The notes: a model not told the origin generated them from the sequence alone. DNA of 64,000 nt from Fomitopsis serialis (GCF_022376445.1 NW_025954991.1:62001-126000); one strand, 5' to 3'. Shown: positions 52,247 to 64,000, counted from the stretch's first letter. A program made the numbers and translations.

Positions 52247-53363
52247 CTAGCCGAATTTCTCTTTCGCCATCTGCATGAACATGTCCATCGTCGCCTTGTC
52301 CTTCTGCCTTATCACGTCTGCCCGCTCCCGCGCCGCAGCCATCCGCTCGTCCTTCGGCCCATGGCGCTTCTCCTCGAATTTCCGCCGCGCTGCGTCCCGC
52401 CGGGCGATCCTGGGCGAGTTGGAAAACATGCAGTATGGGTCAGTGGCCCACCTCCACACGGACGTAACACAAACACGCACTCGTCCTTGAAGCTACTTCC
52501 GCCTCCCATGAGGGTGGATTCGTCGAGCTCCAGGCCCTCGTCCCCGCGTTCCCGGAAGGTGCGGTCGCTCTCCCTCTGCGCACGTTTCTTTTCCAGCATC
52601 CCTTCCCGGCCGACCGGTTTGGGCCCAACTACATCTTCGACTCGTTCCTTTGCCTCCTTCCGCTCGCGCTTGCGCTGATGACTGCGCTCTGTAGCTTTGT
52701 ATTCATCAACCGCCTCCCGCGCTAGGGTCATGTCCGCTGCTGTAGGCAACGTGGGGCCATGTACGCGACTGCTGCCGCTCGCAGCGGTCGCGCGGTGTGT
52801 CGCAGCGCCAACTTCGTCTCTTGCAGCCCGGAGGGCGGCAGTATCAGCACCTGATGTCTTGGAAGCGAAGGACCAGCGATATGCCGTCTGACTGCTAGCA
52901 GAGGATGCGTCTACGCCACTGTAGAGATGTTTGGGTAGCGTCCCTCTGTTCCACGCCTATCCACGGACCACCACGCTCTTTAGAGATGGGCCATTACTTG
53001 TGTGGTGGCGGTTCTCACCTTCACGAACTTGCGGAAATATCTGCTTCAATACTCAGCGACCACCGTGCGATGACAGCAGAACACTCACTTTCGTGCTCTG
53101 TCACTCGACAACTCGTCCATATACTGACTTGCGGTGTTCATGATCGTTGTACTCGCACGAAACAGACGTACCTTCTTCTTCTCGTCCTTGAGCCATTCCC
53201 GAAACTCGTCATTCTTGAGGAAGTAGTCCGACTCTGAGATGGGTGATGCACCGGCTGGAAGTGTTACCCTGCGCTCTGGAGAGCGCGAGCGCGAACGGTC
53301 GCGATCGCTGGGAGGTGTTCGCGAGCGATCCCTGGAGTGCGAGCGCCGCCTGTGAGAAGGCAT
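52247..53363 (-). CDS. SCI1-like (style cell-cycle inhibitor family) nuclear protein
   Basis: Five exons, 53363-53172, 53123-53089, 53040-53019, 52956-52481 and 52409-52247, 295 residues with consistent phases. The N-terminus is an RS-like Arg/Ser stretch (RRRSHSRDRSRTPPSDRDRS). It is followed by the family core DYFLKNDEFREWLKDEKKK, YMDELSSDRARK, YFRKFVKAWNRGTLPKHLYS, and a basic C-terminus ending DMFMQMAKEKFG. Plant SCI1 and its eukaryotic relatives share this core and are nuclear, linked to cell-cycle or splicing functions, but the molecular role is not settled. Two internal exons are only 35 and 22 nt. The gene is intact. Confidence 0.75.
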
Positions 53364-53697
53364 GTTTAGAAAACGTAGATGTTCAAGTCAGGTTGAAGGT
53401 GCTTCATTAAGTCATTCCAGCCACAGTGACACAGCGTCACTGAAGCTGGGCAGGTGACCTGAACTGAACTGCCAACCTCAGTCCGTGGAAGCAGCTAATA
53501 AGTACATTACTTAGAAAGAGCACTCTTCATGAACACCTTGGTGCCCGTCAGAGAGATAGGCAATCCTGCGTGGTATTTTTACAATGTTTTCGTGTTACGC
53601 TTATCATTGCATAGATGCATACAGAAAACAATGGCAAGACATAACCCCATAATGCGTGCGCGACGTGAGTATCTCCGAGGGACGATAGTAAAGCGGC
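53364..53697. other. Intergenic, no gene seen
   Basis: 3' flank of eL21 and promoter of the SCI1-like gene on the same strand. Confidence 0.4.
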
Positions 53698-54346
53698 TCA
53701 GATAGTGGTCTCGTAACGAACAGGGGCCATCGTCTGCGGTGCGTTGCCAGAGGTCGAGACGGTGTGTGCGGTGCGGGGCTGGGCGGGGATGCGCTTCAAG
53801 CTCACTCGCTCTACCATCGGAAAATCGCTAAATGAGTGCTGAGTATCGCAAAACGTAGGGGTGTGACTTACCGCCCTTCTCCCGTGCAGCAACATGTGCG
53901 TCGTGGTTGTGCTTCACCCGTCCAGGAACTCCTGCCTGCACTTGGAGTGCCGGATGTGCTCAACACGGATGTTAACCCGCTTCTCGATGTAGCGGTTGCC
54001 GACGACCTTGTTTACAATCACGCCAACAGCGCTGGGGGTGACGTTGTAGATAATCCCTGTCCGACTGCACAGGTGTGTGAATACCAGACTTGCACTGGCG
54101 GCACACAAGTACGCACCCGTGGTAGTACTTGTGGGGCATGCCCTTTTGCTGTGCGGCGTTTGCCTTGATGTCGACGATATCACCTACCCGGTAGGTAATG
54201 AGGTAGGTCGACAACTTGACGGGGCCATGCTCTGCACGTTCAAAGGCTTAGTTCTTCCCCCACACTCCCACTGCTCTGTGCGTACCCTTGAAGCCCCGCT
54301 TGAACATGTCGCGCGTACGCGCCCGGTAACCGAAGGAGTGCGGCAT
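53698..54346 (-). CDS. RPL21: 60S ribosomal protein eL21, one base short
   Basis: Exons 54346-54286, 54231-54117, 54064-53872 and 53810-53698. The protein begins [19 protein letters not shown] and continues with [62 protein letters not shown] and, in the last exon, [16 protein letters not shown] to the terminal YETTI. A stop in frame after FLDG near 53921 arises because one C seems missing (ACCGGG read as ACGGG); adding one base gives 160 residues, exactly the yeast eL21 length. eL21 is a large-subunit protein needed for ribosome assembly. It is divergent from uS4 over 276 bp. Confidence 0.93.
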
Positions 54347-54622
54347 CTTGAGGACTGTGTTCAATCAAGGGTCAGTGCTGGCAGAGGGACAGCGAACGGG
54401 CAGGGCACTGACATTAGTCGGTCGTCGTTGGCCCAGTGACTTCTACAGTATCGAGGACGGTGCAGGTCCACGCTCGGCACTCGCCGGGTGGCTGAGTCGG
54501 TACTGTGCAGTTGTGGCGGGCGCCAACCTTGCTGTTTACGCCACTTTGGCGCGTACCCGAAGCACGACCGCACGGCAAGCGCCACGCTCCCTCACCGTCT
54601 CCTCCGACCTCCTCAAGAAAAA
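54347..54622. promoter_or_regulatory. Bidirectional promoter region eL21 / uS4
   Basis: 276 bp between the start codons of two divergent cytosolic ribosomal protein genes, an arrangement suited to co-regulation. No specific site assigned. Confidence 0.6.
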
Positions 54623-55393
54623 TGCCCAGGTAATGTCTACGCCCGCCGTGTCTATGCTACTCGTGTGTTAATTGTACGTGCGCAGGGCCCCGAGGAACCA
54701 TAGCAAGACGTGAGCTTTCTTTTCTTCAAGATCCACTATGTGGAGGGATGCACCGTGCTGATGAGCCGTGCCCCGTATTCCTGTGATCGCACAGCTACAA
54801 GGTCCCCCGTCGTCCGTTCGAGAATGCGCGTCTCGATATGGAGCTGAAGCTCGCCGGCGAGTACGGCCTGCGCAACAAGCGCGAGATCTGGCGTATCGGT
54901 CTCATCCTGTCCAAGATTCGTCGTGCGGCCCGTGAGCTGCTCAAGCTCGACCCGAAGGATCCCAAGCGTCTCTTCGAGGGTAACGCCCTTATCCGTCGTC
55001 TCGTCCGCATTGGTGTGCTCGACGAGACCCGCATGCGTCTCGATTACGTGTTGTCCCTCAAGATCGAGGACTTCTTGGAGCGTCGGTTGCAGACCCAGGT
55101 CTTCAAGGCTGGTCTCGCGAAGAGTATTCACCACGCCCGTGTCTTGATCAGGCAACGGCACATCCGGTGCGTACGCTGCACTCTCTTTATTTGCACTGCT
55201 CATGAGTTTTCCAAACAGCGTTGGCAAGCAAATTGTCAACGTGCCCTCCTTCGTCGTCCGTCTCGACTCTCAAAAGCACATCGACTTCGCGCTCACCTCG
55301 CCATACGGTGGTGGCCGCCCGGGTCGTGTCAAGCGCAAGCGCGCTGCTGCGGCCGCCAAGAAGGAGGAGGGCGGCGACGAGGAAGAGGAGTAA
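54623..55393 (+). CDS. RPS9: 40S ribosomal protein uS4 (S9)
   Basis: Exons 54623-54630, 54686-54709, 54795-55166 and 55219-55393 give 192 residues in frame. The first exon has only 8 coding bases. The sequence reads [55 protein letters not shown], the S4 RNA-binding domain with [20 protein letters not shown] and [19 protein letters not shown], and an acidic tail ([11 protein letters not shown]). uS4 binds 18S rRNA in the small-subunit body and affects decoding accuracy. It is intact and of family length. Confidence 0.97.
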
Positions 55394-55894
55394 TCAACTC
55401 ACACCTACGATCTCCTCGGGGCGCTGTCTCACATGGTTGTATGTCTATGAGTGCATGTGCAATATGTTTATGCCTCTGCTACGCTCACGTCCCGTTTTGA
55501 TTTCTGAGGGCGAAGTCACTTTGAGTTGTTCGTGTCTGGCTGCGGAACGAACCTGAACTTCGCGACCGGGGACTTTCCTCGGCGTCAATGGGCCGGTCTA
55601 TGATGAACATACAGCTTTTTGACAGCTTTAATATCAAACTCGAACGTACGTACGGTGCCATCACATGCTTTGCGGAGTCGCCACGGGCTGTTCGACCGTT
55701 ATCTTGGTTTGGCGAGCCAAAACCCACGATCTCCTAATAGTCGGCATATTAGCCGCATGATTGATTGCATACCCGGCGCGAGACGTTTATAACTTGAACG
55801 TTCCGCATGATGGTAGTGGGTCCGCCGTGTGTACTCTCCCCTCCCCCTTCAGTGGCTTGACTAACGAAGAGGTCCTCAGACGCGTCTGTGGATT
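55394..55894. other. Intergenic, no gene seen
   Basis: 3' flank of uS4 and promoter of the GH20 gene. No coding motif. Confidence 0.4.
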
Positions 55895-58036
55895 TTGATA
55901 GCTATGGCCTCGCTATTCGTAGGCCTGCATGTGTGGCTGGCGTGGTTAGCGTGTGCATTCGTTGCACATGCGGCCGGTCTGGCACCTCAGATCCCCTCGG
56001 TCGCCAACTTCACTCCTGCACGGGGTGCATTCGAGCTGCTTCCCAATGTGCAGATCATCGTTGACAGCGCGCATGGTCTGGAAGGCTCGCCGTCCGCGTT
56101 CTCATTCGCACAGACTTTCCGAGAAGACCTCATGAGCGTGGCTCACTACGCTAGGATTCCTCTCGTGACAGTCCTCCCGGTCGGCGCAGGAGTGCCTGAT
56201 ATTCCTGTCATTCACGTTGTCATCGACCCGACGCTGCAGTATACACTGTATAATGGGCAGCCAACCCTCGAAGGGTACGACTTTGAGGTGACACCGTACG
56301 TATATACCATCAAAGCAGCTGCGCCAGTCGGCGCATGGTGGGGTATGGTCACTCTGTTGCAACAGGTCGCTTCGTCTATGGCCAGTGGCGCGACGAGTAT
56401 TACTATTCCCGCCGGGACAGGTTCAGACTCACCGGGCTGGGAAGTCAGAGGCTTTATGCTAGATGCCGGAAGGCACTGGTTTGATACCGAGTTCTTGTGT
56501 ATGTCTTCTCCTGCCATGTTGATTGCTGCCTTGACACTGAAGTAACGCTTGTTAGCGGAACTCTGTATATACGCGTCGTTCTTCAAGCTCAACGAACTCC
56601 ACCTACATGCGTCTGACAACCTCTGGAATCCAGACTACCTGTACAGCGGGGGAGATGCTTGGAAGGAGCTCTATGCAGCTTTCCGCTTCCAACCGCCTCC
56701 TGGATCCCCTGTTGCTGAACTGGTTCCGCGGCTGAACGAGAGCTGGCCACAGAGTGATTTTGTTTCCTTCCAGGAGACCTGTGCAAACCACGGAGTGACC
56801 GTCATTCCTGAGATAGACACCCCGGGGCACTCTCTAGCTATCACCCAGTGGAAGCCCGAGCTGATGCTCAATGGGCAACCTGATCTACTCAACCTCTCCT
56901 ACCCCGAGACGATCCCTACTGTCAAATCAATCTGGCAACAGTTCCTCCCATGGTTCAGCTCACCGGAGGTGTCCATCGGTGCAGACGAGTACGACGCTTC
57001 GCTTGGGGACGCCTACGTCTCCTTCGTGAACGAGATGTCCACATTCATCCAGGCCTCCGCGGGCAAACGGATCCGCATCTGGGGCACGAACGAGCCGAGC
57101 AACCAGAGCATCCCCACGGACGTCACCATCCAGCACTGGGACTTCCCCGACGCGGACATCCCCGTGCGGCTCCTCGCGGCGGGGTACCGCGTCATCAACT
57201 CGGAGCAGGCCTTCCTCTACCTCGACGGGAAGTACTCCGACGGGGGTGTCTATCCATACTCGCTCGACCTCGGCTTGATGTTCGCGGGCGCGCCCGGCGG
57301 TGGCGGGTGGGCGCCGAACGTCTTCAGCGCGGCGGACGCGAGCAACAACACGAGTCCGGACGAGCCGGGGCTGAGGGGCGCAATCATGGCGCTGTGGAAT
57401 GACTGGGGGAACAACGCGACGACGATGCTGGAGGACTATTACCAGCTCGCGCAGAGCCTCGCGGTTCTTGGTGAAAAGACGTGGGCAGGCTCGGGCGTGC
57501 GCGACTCGGAGCTCACGCGAGAGCAGTTCGAAGCCGTATACCCAGTCATGAACGCGGCTGCGCCGGGGCAGAACCTCAATCGGGCCGTACAGCCTGAGTA
57601 TGGCGACGTCGTGTATACGTATTCGGCGCCGTACAACACGCTCTTCACGCCATATACATCCGTGGGGCCGCCGTATACACTGAAGTTCAGCGTCAAGCCC
57701 AGCTCCGTTGATCCTGAGACGGGTTTCCTCTTCGCCGGCGAGGACTCCAAGCTCTACGTCGCCAACCTCACCTTCGAAGCGACGGGCCAGCTCTTCCCGC
57801 TCGGATACGTGCTCCCGACGGACACGTACACGTCGGTCGAGATTCACGCCACGACGCAGTACACCTACGCTGTCATCAACGGAGATGAGAACAGTCCTCG
57901 GTACTGGACCACGGACATGGATATTTGGGCGGAATATATGGAGCTTGCGAATATGTCTTTTGCGGCTCCGGCGCAGCAGATTGGGGGAGAAGGCTTTGCA
58001 GGCAGTATTAAGGACGTGCTCCTAACGGTAGGTTAG
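55895..58036 (+). CDS. Secreted GH20 beta-N-acetylhexosaminidase
   Basis: Exons 55895-56498 and 56556-58036, 694 residues. A signal peptide is visible (ASLFVGLHVWLAWLACAFVA; either Met1 or Met4 may start). The GH20 N-terminal domain includes GYDFEVTPYVYTIKAAAP, followed by the barrel: EVRGFMLDAGRHWF, LHASDNLW, VIPEIDTPGHSLAI, the catalytic Asp-Glu pair in SIGADEYD, and AIMALWNDWGNN with the substrate-binding Trp. The GADE form replaces the common GGDE. It removes terminal GlcNAc/GalNAc from chitooligosaccharides or glycans, fitting cell-wall turnover or chitin use. The C-terminus carries a beta-rich extension of about 180 residues. The gene is intact. Confidence 0.93.
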
Positions 58037-58605
58037 GAACGCGCCACACCCTGTAATGTTGGGCCAGTAGGTCTGCCGTTGCACAGCAATCTTGAATGTT
58101 GTTCACCCCAGCGGGGTCTGCAAGGTTGTCCCTTGCACTTCTGAATAGCTAATTTTAGTGGGCATGGAACACTGCTTGCTGTCTTGAGAGGCACAGCAAC
58201 CCGAGAGAACCTCCCATCTGGGTGAATAAGTCTGCTTGATAGATACGTACGAACAATCAACAGTGGACGGGTGTTAATCAAGACCGTTACATATATCGCT
58301 TGAGCTGAAGCATGTCCACTCTCTCTGCCGCAAGGTTTGAGACGTTTATGGTTCAGTAGAAAGAGACTATCTTGTGGTGGTACTCCTGTGGGATCCCTTA
58401 CAGTCAGTAATTGGACATTCTCAGATGTACACCTTGTCACTCACCCCTCCGTCCTCCGGCAGCCAGTCTTCGAACTTTTGGAGTAGGTCTACCGGATTCT
58501 TTCCGCGTTTTTGCTGGAAGACACCCCCACCACAGTCATATCTGCGTGCACCGTAGAAGTCCCAATGGTCAGCGTATCCGCGCACACATCCAAAAAAGTC
58601 ACGCC
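58037..58605. other. Intergenic, no gene seen
   Basis: Convergent 3' flanks of the GH20 and BRCT genes; no coding signal beyond short frames. Confidence 0.4.
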
Positions 58606-59165
58606 TTACGCAGACAATTTCTTCTTTTCCAGACGAATCTCCCCGCCATACAAGAAATTGCAGATGCGAGGAAAGTCGGGCGCGGCAGGGTAACCAACAT
58701 CGGACTTGCGTTTCTTCGCTGACTTTGAAGGCCCTGCCTCTGCCTCTGCGGGGCGTTTCTCACCTGCCTGCGCAGAAGATTGACTTGTTCCCAGGGGTTC
58801 CCGAAGAGCCATGGCTATGAACTGGGTCTCCGTCAGCACTTGCTTGCCCATCCTCTTTGCGTTTTCGAACGTGCTAGGCGGGCTGCGCGCCCCGACGACG
58901 ACATAGGATGGTTTCCCGGGCGGCACCGATATAGTTCTACATAGTACCAAGCCATCAAAACATCAGCAGCCACTCTAATCAGTGCAAACACGCACCCGCC
59001 GTTGGCACGACATAACTCTTTTGCCTGATCCATAGACATGGCCGCCCATACGCCGCCAAAGTGGAAAGAACGCCCCGAGAGGTTCTTGCTTGTCGGTGGC
59101 CTCCATGCCAGTGCAGGAGGCTCTGGCGAGGAGGAGAGTTCAATTACTGAGTCGGCGTCGCCCAT
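58606..59165 (-). CDS. Small BRCT-domain protein
   Basis: Exons 59165-58996 and 58936-58606, 166 residues in frame. A single BRCT domain spans about residues 28-100: LSGRSFHFGGVWAAMSMDQA, ELCRANGGTISVPPGKPSY, VVVGARSPPSTFENAKRMG, then KQVLTETQFIAMA. The Gly-Gly turn and the TFENAKRMG helix match the RFC1/DNA-ligase-like BRCT subgroup that binds DNA ends or 5' phosphate. A Lys-rich tail (SKSAKKRKSD) suggests nuclear location. It lacks any other domain of RFC1, so it is a stand-alone BRCT protein of unknown role. It is divergent from the first fucosyltransferase-like gene. Confidence 0.75.
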
Positions 59166-59623
59166 GCTGATCTCAGTTGAGAGTGAATAGGTTTCCAGCT
59201 GCAGTCACATCCGTCGCCAGCCGTCGCCTCGGTCACGGTCGCGGAGAACGCAGACACGTGATCGTGTCTAGGGCGGCGTTCGCGGGTCGGTGTTTGCCGG
59301 AATTTGCCGGGATGGAGTTCACAGTGTGCTTCCCAATGTGGTCAAAAGTTCAGCGCAGGTTCAGACTTGTGTCCCCGAAGGCTGAGTGCAGCTCACCTGC
59401 AGAGACTGCTTGTCGAATGAGGTCGGAAGGAAGACGCGGCAAGAAGAATGACGTAGGCGGCTTGATGTGCGGGAAACTCCGCGAGCGCAGCCACCGCGAC
59501 CATCCCCAGATCTCGAGATCTTGGTTCGCAGCACCATGTCGCAGTGAGTAGTGCTGCGCCTCCCGCCCTTCGCCGTGCACAGCGCATGCCTCTCTCCCTC
59601 CTCCCTCCATCTCCTCACCGCAG
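59166..59623. promoter_or_regulatory. Divergent spacer BRCT gene / fucosyltransferase-like A
   Basis: 458 bp between divergent starts. Minus-strand frames here have no motif; presumed promoters. Confidence 0.4.
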
Positions 59624-61559
59624 ATGCTGCCAAGTCCCAAGTGGTGGTCTGACGACCGTCCCCACCGCCGTGCCTACGAGCTCCTCCCCACCGCGGAATA
59701 CGGCGCAAAACCCTATGCCCCCCGCTGGTCGTTCTTGTACCGACGATGCATCCGACTCGCAGCGCTCGCGGCGGCGGGCTTGACTACCATTGCGCTGGTC
59801 GTGCTGGTCGTCAGGACGTATCGGGTCGCCCCACCCCCGCCAGTACTCTACCCCGATCCCACTACGCTCCCGCCGGAGCTACTGCCGCCGCTGTACGGCA
59901 GATTTCATGAGCTCGAGATGCAGTTGCCACAGCACCAACCAGACTATCCACTCGCGGAAGGGAGGAAGTATTTCCACGTGAATAACACAGCTCTATGTGC
60001 GTCGTGTCTTCTGTCTTTCTTCTGCCCTTGCTCACCCGTGTTGATAGTCTCTGGATGGGGAAATGTACAACAAGAACTACTATTACTACACTATTTGACC
60101 TATCGCTCTGGTCGCTCGTAAGTATCGCGGTTTGCCCGACGTTTCACTGATCCTCACTTTCTGGCCATAGATTTGTGTTCGATAACTACACATGGAATGA
60201 CGATGGCAGCCAGTGGTCGTACAACAATGGCAAGATTGTTCCCTCTCAAATACCCCTATCCGTGCAAATTCAAGGTGCGAATTGCTTCTCTACAGCATCC
60301 ACTGGGAGCAATACTTCCGAACCTGATGCCGAATGTGCAAAGAACAAAGCAGGGAGTGGAGAACTGCTCCGCCGCATGCTCGTGGTCGAAACATTGAGCA
60401 AGTTCTCGACCGAAGAATACCTAATGCTTTGTTCTGTGCACATCCGGCGTCTGCTTCGCACGTATAGTCGGCGGTAACCCATTGATGCATCTATTAACAT
60501 CGCACCAGGCCCTACGGTCGGCGCATCCATACCCAGCGATCCCTACGCGCCCTTGGCAGTCATACGAGACCACTTCCAAAAGGAGTGTCCGAACCCTACC
60601 ATCATCACGACCGAGGAGGTGATCGGTACTCTGGGCAGCCAGCCCACTGCCGGACAGATCATTGACGCATGGGCGGAGAAGCTGCGTTCGGTGGATGATC
60701 CGTGCGTCGAAGTGCCCCGGAGTTCAAAATCCGTCTTCGACATCTTGTAAGCCAGTCGTACTCATTCATAAGTGTATCCTCGCTCATTTTGCTGCAGTGT
60801 ATTCGGCTCGGCTGATCGCCTCCTCGATGTCTGGCCCGAGTTCTCCGCCTCTCCAATGATCACTCAGTTCGGCTGGTCACCTCTAATAGAACTCGCGTTC
60901 GACACGAACCGCGAGACGATCTTGCCCTCCGCTGCGCTCGAGCCGCCGCTCTACTCGCTCCCGTTTACGTCCAACCGCGAGCGGTACACGCCGCTCCCGG
61001 GCCTGCTCGCACTGCACATCCGGCGTGGCGACTTTGAGGCCCACTGCAAGCAGCTCGCGCACTACAGCGCGACGTTCACGGGGTACAACGCGTTCCCGGC
61101 GCTGCGGGATCGGCTCGACGAGCCGCTGCCTGGCGACGAGGAGACCCGCGTGGAGGCGTACCGCCCGCACTGTTACCCGGACATCAACGAGATCGTTCGG
61201 AAGACGGAGGAGGTGCGCGCGTCGGAGGCGGGGCAGGGGTTGAGCCGGGTGTACGTGATGACGAATGGCCCAGCGAAGTGGGTCGATCAGCTGAAGCGGG
61301 CGCTGGTGAGGAAGGGTTGGGAGGGCGTCGCGAGCAGCCGGGACGTGGTGGTGAACAAGGAGCAGAAGTATGTCGAGCAAGCGGTGGACATGCTGATCGG
61401 CCAGCGGGCGCAGGCGTTTGTCGGAAATGGAGTGAGTGCTGTTCATTTGGGTGCATCGATCGCCTGCTGACGTCGCTGCAGTTCTCGAGCTTGACCGGAC
61501 AGATAGTCATGCTCAGGACAGCGAATGGGTTTCCCATGGACTCGAATCGATTCTTCTGA
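59624..61559 (+). CDS. O-fucosyltransferase-like glycosyltransferase A (type II membrane)
   Basis: Exons 59624-59996, 60048-60117, 60171-60274, 60509-60746, 60798-61431 and 61482-61559, 498 residues, all phases right. A cytosolic tail of about 44 residues and one anchor (LAALAAAGLTTIALVVLVV) give Golgi type II topology. The luminal part has SGWGNVQQELLLLHYL, FVFDNYTWNDDG, LALHIRRGDFEAHC (the HxRRGD nucleotide-sugar site of the O-FucT/NodZ fold), HCYPDINEIV, VYVMTNG and an end FSSLTGQIVMLR. Donor and acceptor are unknown. The 234-nt third intron is long for this genome. A tandem paralogue follows. Confidence 0.82.
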
Positions 61560-61795
61560 GACGACGGCATCTAGCAGATTTACATTTGTACTTTGATACC
61601 ATATGTGCCGCACTATATACATATATTTTCTCCCATGTCAAGGTGCTTGATGTGTTGATGGCGAGGTCGTGCACACGAGCGGAATATATCGGGCGCCTAA
61701 GCGTGCTGCGAGGACGGGACGCGGGAGAGGGAGTGGAGCAGAGGCCATGCCGCCCAGGCTCTTCCAACACACACCCTGGCGACGACGAGCCCTCC

Positions 61796-63684
61796 ATGTT
61801 CGGCCAACGCTCTTCGTGGCACTCGCGGGCCTCTGAGGACCACATCCTGCCCACCCCTGTACACGACCGCCACGACCGACATGCCTCGCGTTCCTGCCTC
61901 CGCTGGCCACACAACAAGCGCTACACCCGAATAGCCTTCCTTGCCCTCATCGCGCTCTCGGCCGTCGCGCTCTTCCGCACCGCGTTCCAGGAGGCCGAGC
62001 AGGAGGAGTACGTCGTCCTCGTCGACGACCCGCCGGAGAACCACATCTTCCCGCCGCTGTACCAGGAGTACCACGAGCGCGAGCTCGCCCTGCCACAGCA
62101 CAGCGAGCAGGAGGACCCGGACGGCAAGTACATCTTCTTCGCGAACCATGTCCACGGTGCGTCCTCGTCCTGCTCCCGGGTCGCCGCGACGCGCGCTGAG
62201 ACGGCGGCCAGCCTCGGGGTGGGGGAACGCGATGCAGGAGCTGCTGTTCAACTCGTATTTAGCGTACAACGCGGGCCGGCAGTGCGTAGATGTGTGCCTT
62301 CCCGCCGCGGCCTGGCTGACCGTGCGCGCGCGCAGTTTCGTGTTCGACAACTACACATGGAATAGGGATGGCTCCGACTACACGGACTACAACGGCAAGC
62401 TCATTCCCTCGCGGATACCCAACACCGCACTGATCAGAGGTGCGTGCTCTCTGGAGTCTGAAGCCAGGGCTTGTTCCCGGCGGTCTCTAACTGCCGGGCG
62501 TGTGCGCCGTGGTCACTGGGGGAAGCTCTGCGTTGTGCAGCTGGGAACAAGCCTTGATGGGCATTCGGGATTGCATAGGTGGGACGCGGCTCACTATGAC
62601 AGCATAGGATCGAGTGTGGGCGACCCTTTCCCGCCCGGAGACAATGCCTCGCTCGCGGTCGTCAAAGAGTACTTTGACAAGGTGTGCCCAGAACCCACGG
62701 TCATCAGCAGCGATGAGGTCGGGCGGACGCTCGCTGGCGACGCGTCCGCGCAGACCGTGCTCGAGGCCTGGGTGGCGAAGCTGCGCCAGATGGACGACCA
62801 CCGGTGCATTGAAATCGAGCGCGACACGCTGCAGATCTTCTCCATATGGTACCCGCCGCATCTCTCTCGTCTGACGTTCCTTTCGCGCTCATGTCCCCGC
62901 GCAGGATATTCGGCTCCTCGCGCGTACTCGACATCTACCCCGGGTTTGTGAAGTCGCCCATCATGACCTCCTTCCGCTGGTCCCCCTGATCGAGGCCGCC
63001 TTCGCCGCCAACCGGCCCCTCATCGCCCCACCCACCTTCCTCGACCGCTGGCTCCCCTCGCTCCCCTTCTTCCGGCCGTCGAGCCCGTACCCGATGATCT
63101 CGGGCCTGCTCGTGCTGCACGTGCGCCGCGGCGACTTCGCGGAGCACTGCGAGCACCTCGCGCGCTGGTCCGCACGCTTCAACGGGTTCAGCTCGTTCCC
63201 GGGGCTGCCCGACGCGTTCGAGCCGCCGCCGGGCGCAGGCTGGGGCGAGAACACGCCCGAGAACACGGCGGTGTACATGCGCCGGTGCTTCCCGACGGTC
63301 GCGCAGATCGTCGAGAAGGTCACGGCGGTGCGCGAGACGACCGCGGGTCGCGGGCTGCGGAACGTGTACATCATGACGAACGGCGGAAGGAGTGGGTGGA
63401 CGAGCTGAAGGCGGCGCTGTATGCGATGGGCGGGGTGGAGAGGGTGATGGGGAGCCGGGACGTGCAGCTGAACTGGGAACAAAAGTACATCGCGCAGGCG
63501 GTGGACATGCTCATCGGGCAGAGGGCACAGGTGCTCATCGGTAACGGGGTAAGCGGGGTCGGAGGCGGTCGATCCAGTTCGCGAGCTGACCACCTCCGCG
63601 TTGCAGTTCTCAAGTCTGACCTCGAACATCGTCATGATGCGCATGGCGAACGGCTTCGCGCCCGAGGGCAACCGCTTCTGGTAG
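61796..63684 (+). CDS. O-fucosyltransferase-like glycosyltransferase B, two one-base losses
   Basis: Exons 61796-62156, 62212-62281, 62336-62439, 62608-62848, 62905-63548 and 63607-63684. Exons 2, 3 and 6 have exactly the same lengths as in paralogue A (70, 104 and 78 nt). The sequence shows an anchor (RIAFLALIALSAVALF), SGWGNAMQELLFNSYL, FVFDNYTWNRDG, IFGSSRVLDIYPGF, LVLHVRRGDFAEHC and FSSLTSNIVMMRMANG. In exon 5 the frame breaks twice, near 62984 (six C read as five) and 63387 (AAA read as AA); adding both gives 499 residues. Likely a tandem duplicate with the same Golgi role. The start at 61796 is the only ATG in frame near the anchor. Confidence 0.8.
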
Positions 63685-64000
63685 CCCGCGCCCGCGTCTC
63701 CCGGCTGTTTTAACCTTACATTGACCGGTCTCCTCTGCATGGCGGACGATGGCTAGGATATGGCTGTTTAATCATAGGAACACTACGTTCGTTGTATTAG
63801 TATGCGCTCCTGGCAGGCGTCTCATGCTGAAACCCATAGATACCCAGGTGTATATAATTTGGTACGATTTGGGCACAGCGGTGGCTCACTCGTTTGCCAT
63901 ACATATGTGCGTGGTATACGAGCTCTTGGGCGTCAGGTTGTCGTGCATTGCGGGCATTCATACGTTCGGATCCGATCAGCGTAGTGGCAAATTGTACATG
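63685..64000. other. 3' flank, no gene seen
   Basis: End of window after the second fucosyltransferase-like gene; no coding motif. Confidence 0.4.

Noticed and set aside
53872..54064. Programmed frameshifting in eL21
   Set aside because: No slippery heptamer or known precedent; a single missing base in a CC run explains it and the same pattern occurs in unrelated genes.

Overview
The window is nuclear DNA of a filamentous basidiomycete, most likely an Agaricomycete such as a polypore. The evidence is GC-rich coding sequence, many short introns (mostly about 45-80 nt, GT..AG), densely packed genes on both strands, a class IV chitin synthase, and several protein families typical of mushroom-forming fungi: UstYa-type oxidases, an orphan 7TM protein family and O-fucosyltransferase-like tandem genes. 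Organism and family assignments come from recognition by eye; no search was run. Exon borders were worked out by hand from reading frames, splice sites and remembered family motifs.

Layout. 0-9.7 kb: a PX-domain AGC kinase (5' end outside the window) and, on the minus strand, a chitin synthase. 9.7-12.3 kb: gene-poor, with two decayed SRPK-like kinase fragments. 12.3-22 kb: NOP10 and a Sec14-like lipid-transfer protein (divergent), a long Ser/Pro-rich protein with a broken frame, a gene-poor 2.3 kb and an intact thioredoxin. 23-25.1 kb: a heavily frame-broken MFS transporter. 26.5-37.4 kb: an accessory block with a 7TM protein, two UstYa/DUF3328 proteins, a GNAT acetyltransferase, a conserved single-pass protein of unknown function, a very small secreted peptide with a Lys-Arg site, a small conserved unknown and an APH-family kinase. 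38.4-46.9 kb: a GRAM/VASt sterol-transfer protein, a DUF3140 protein, a homeodomain factor under an ACGCG-rich promoter, a lysine methyltransferase and a GON7-like protein. 47-55.4 kb: a housekeeping block with mitochondrial uL2m and RVB2 (divergent, 90 bp apart), a small multi-exon unknown, an SCI1-like protein, and eL21 and uS4 (divergent). 55.9-63.7 kb: a GH20 hexosaminidase, a small BRCT protein and two tandem O-fucosyltransferase-like genes with the same exon layout.

Two points stand out. First, the 28-37 kb block looks like a small biosynthetic locus: membrane-anchored UstYa oxidases and a GNAT enzyme beside a short secretory peptide with a Kex2-type site are the expected parts of a dikaritin-like RiPP pathway, although the peptide lacks the usual repeated cores. 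Second, many otherwise well-conserved genes, including essential eL21 and uL2m, carry single-base indels, mostly one base missing from a short homopolymer. After the indels are allowed for, coding lengths become multiples of three and match the family sizes I know. This points to residual sequencing or assembly error as much as to gene decay, so any pseudogene call here should be checked against reads or RNA.
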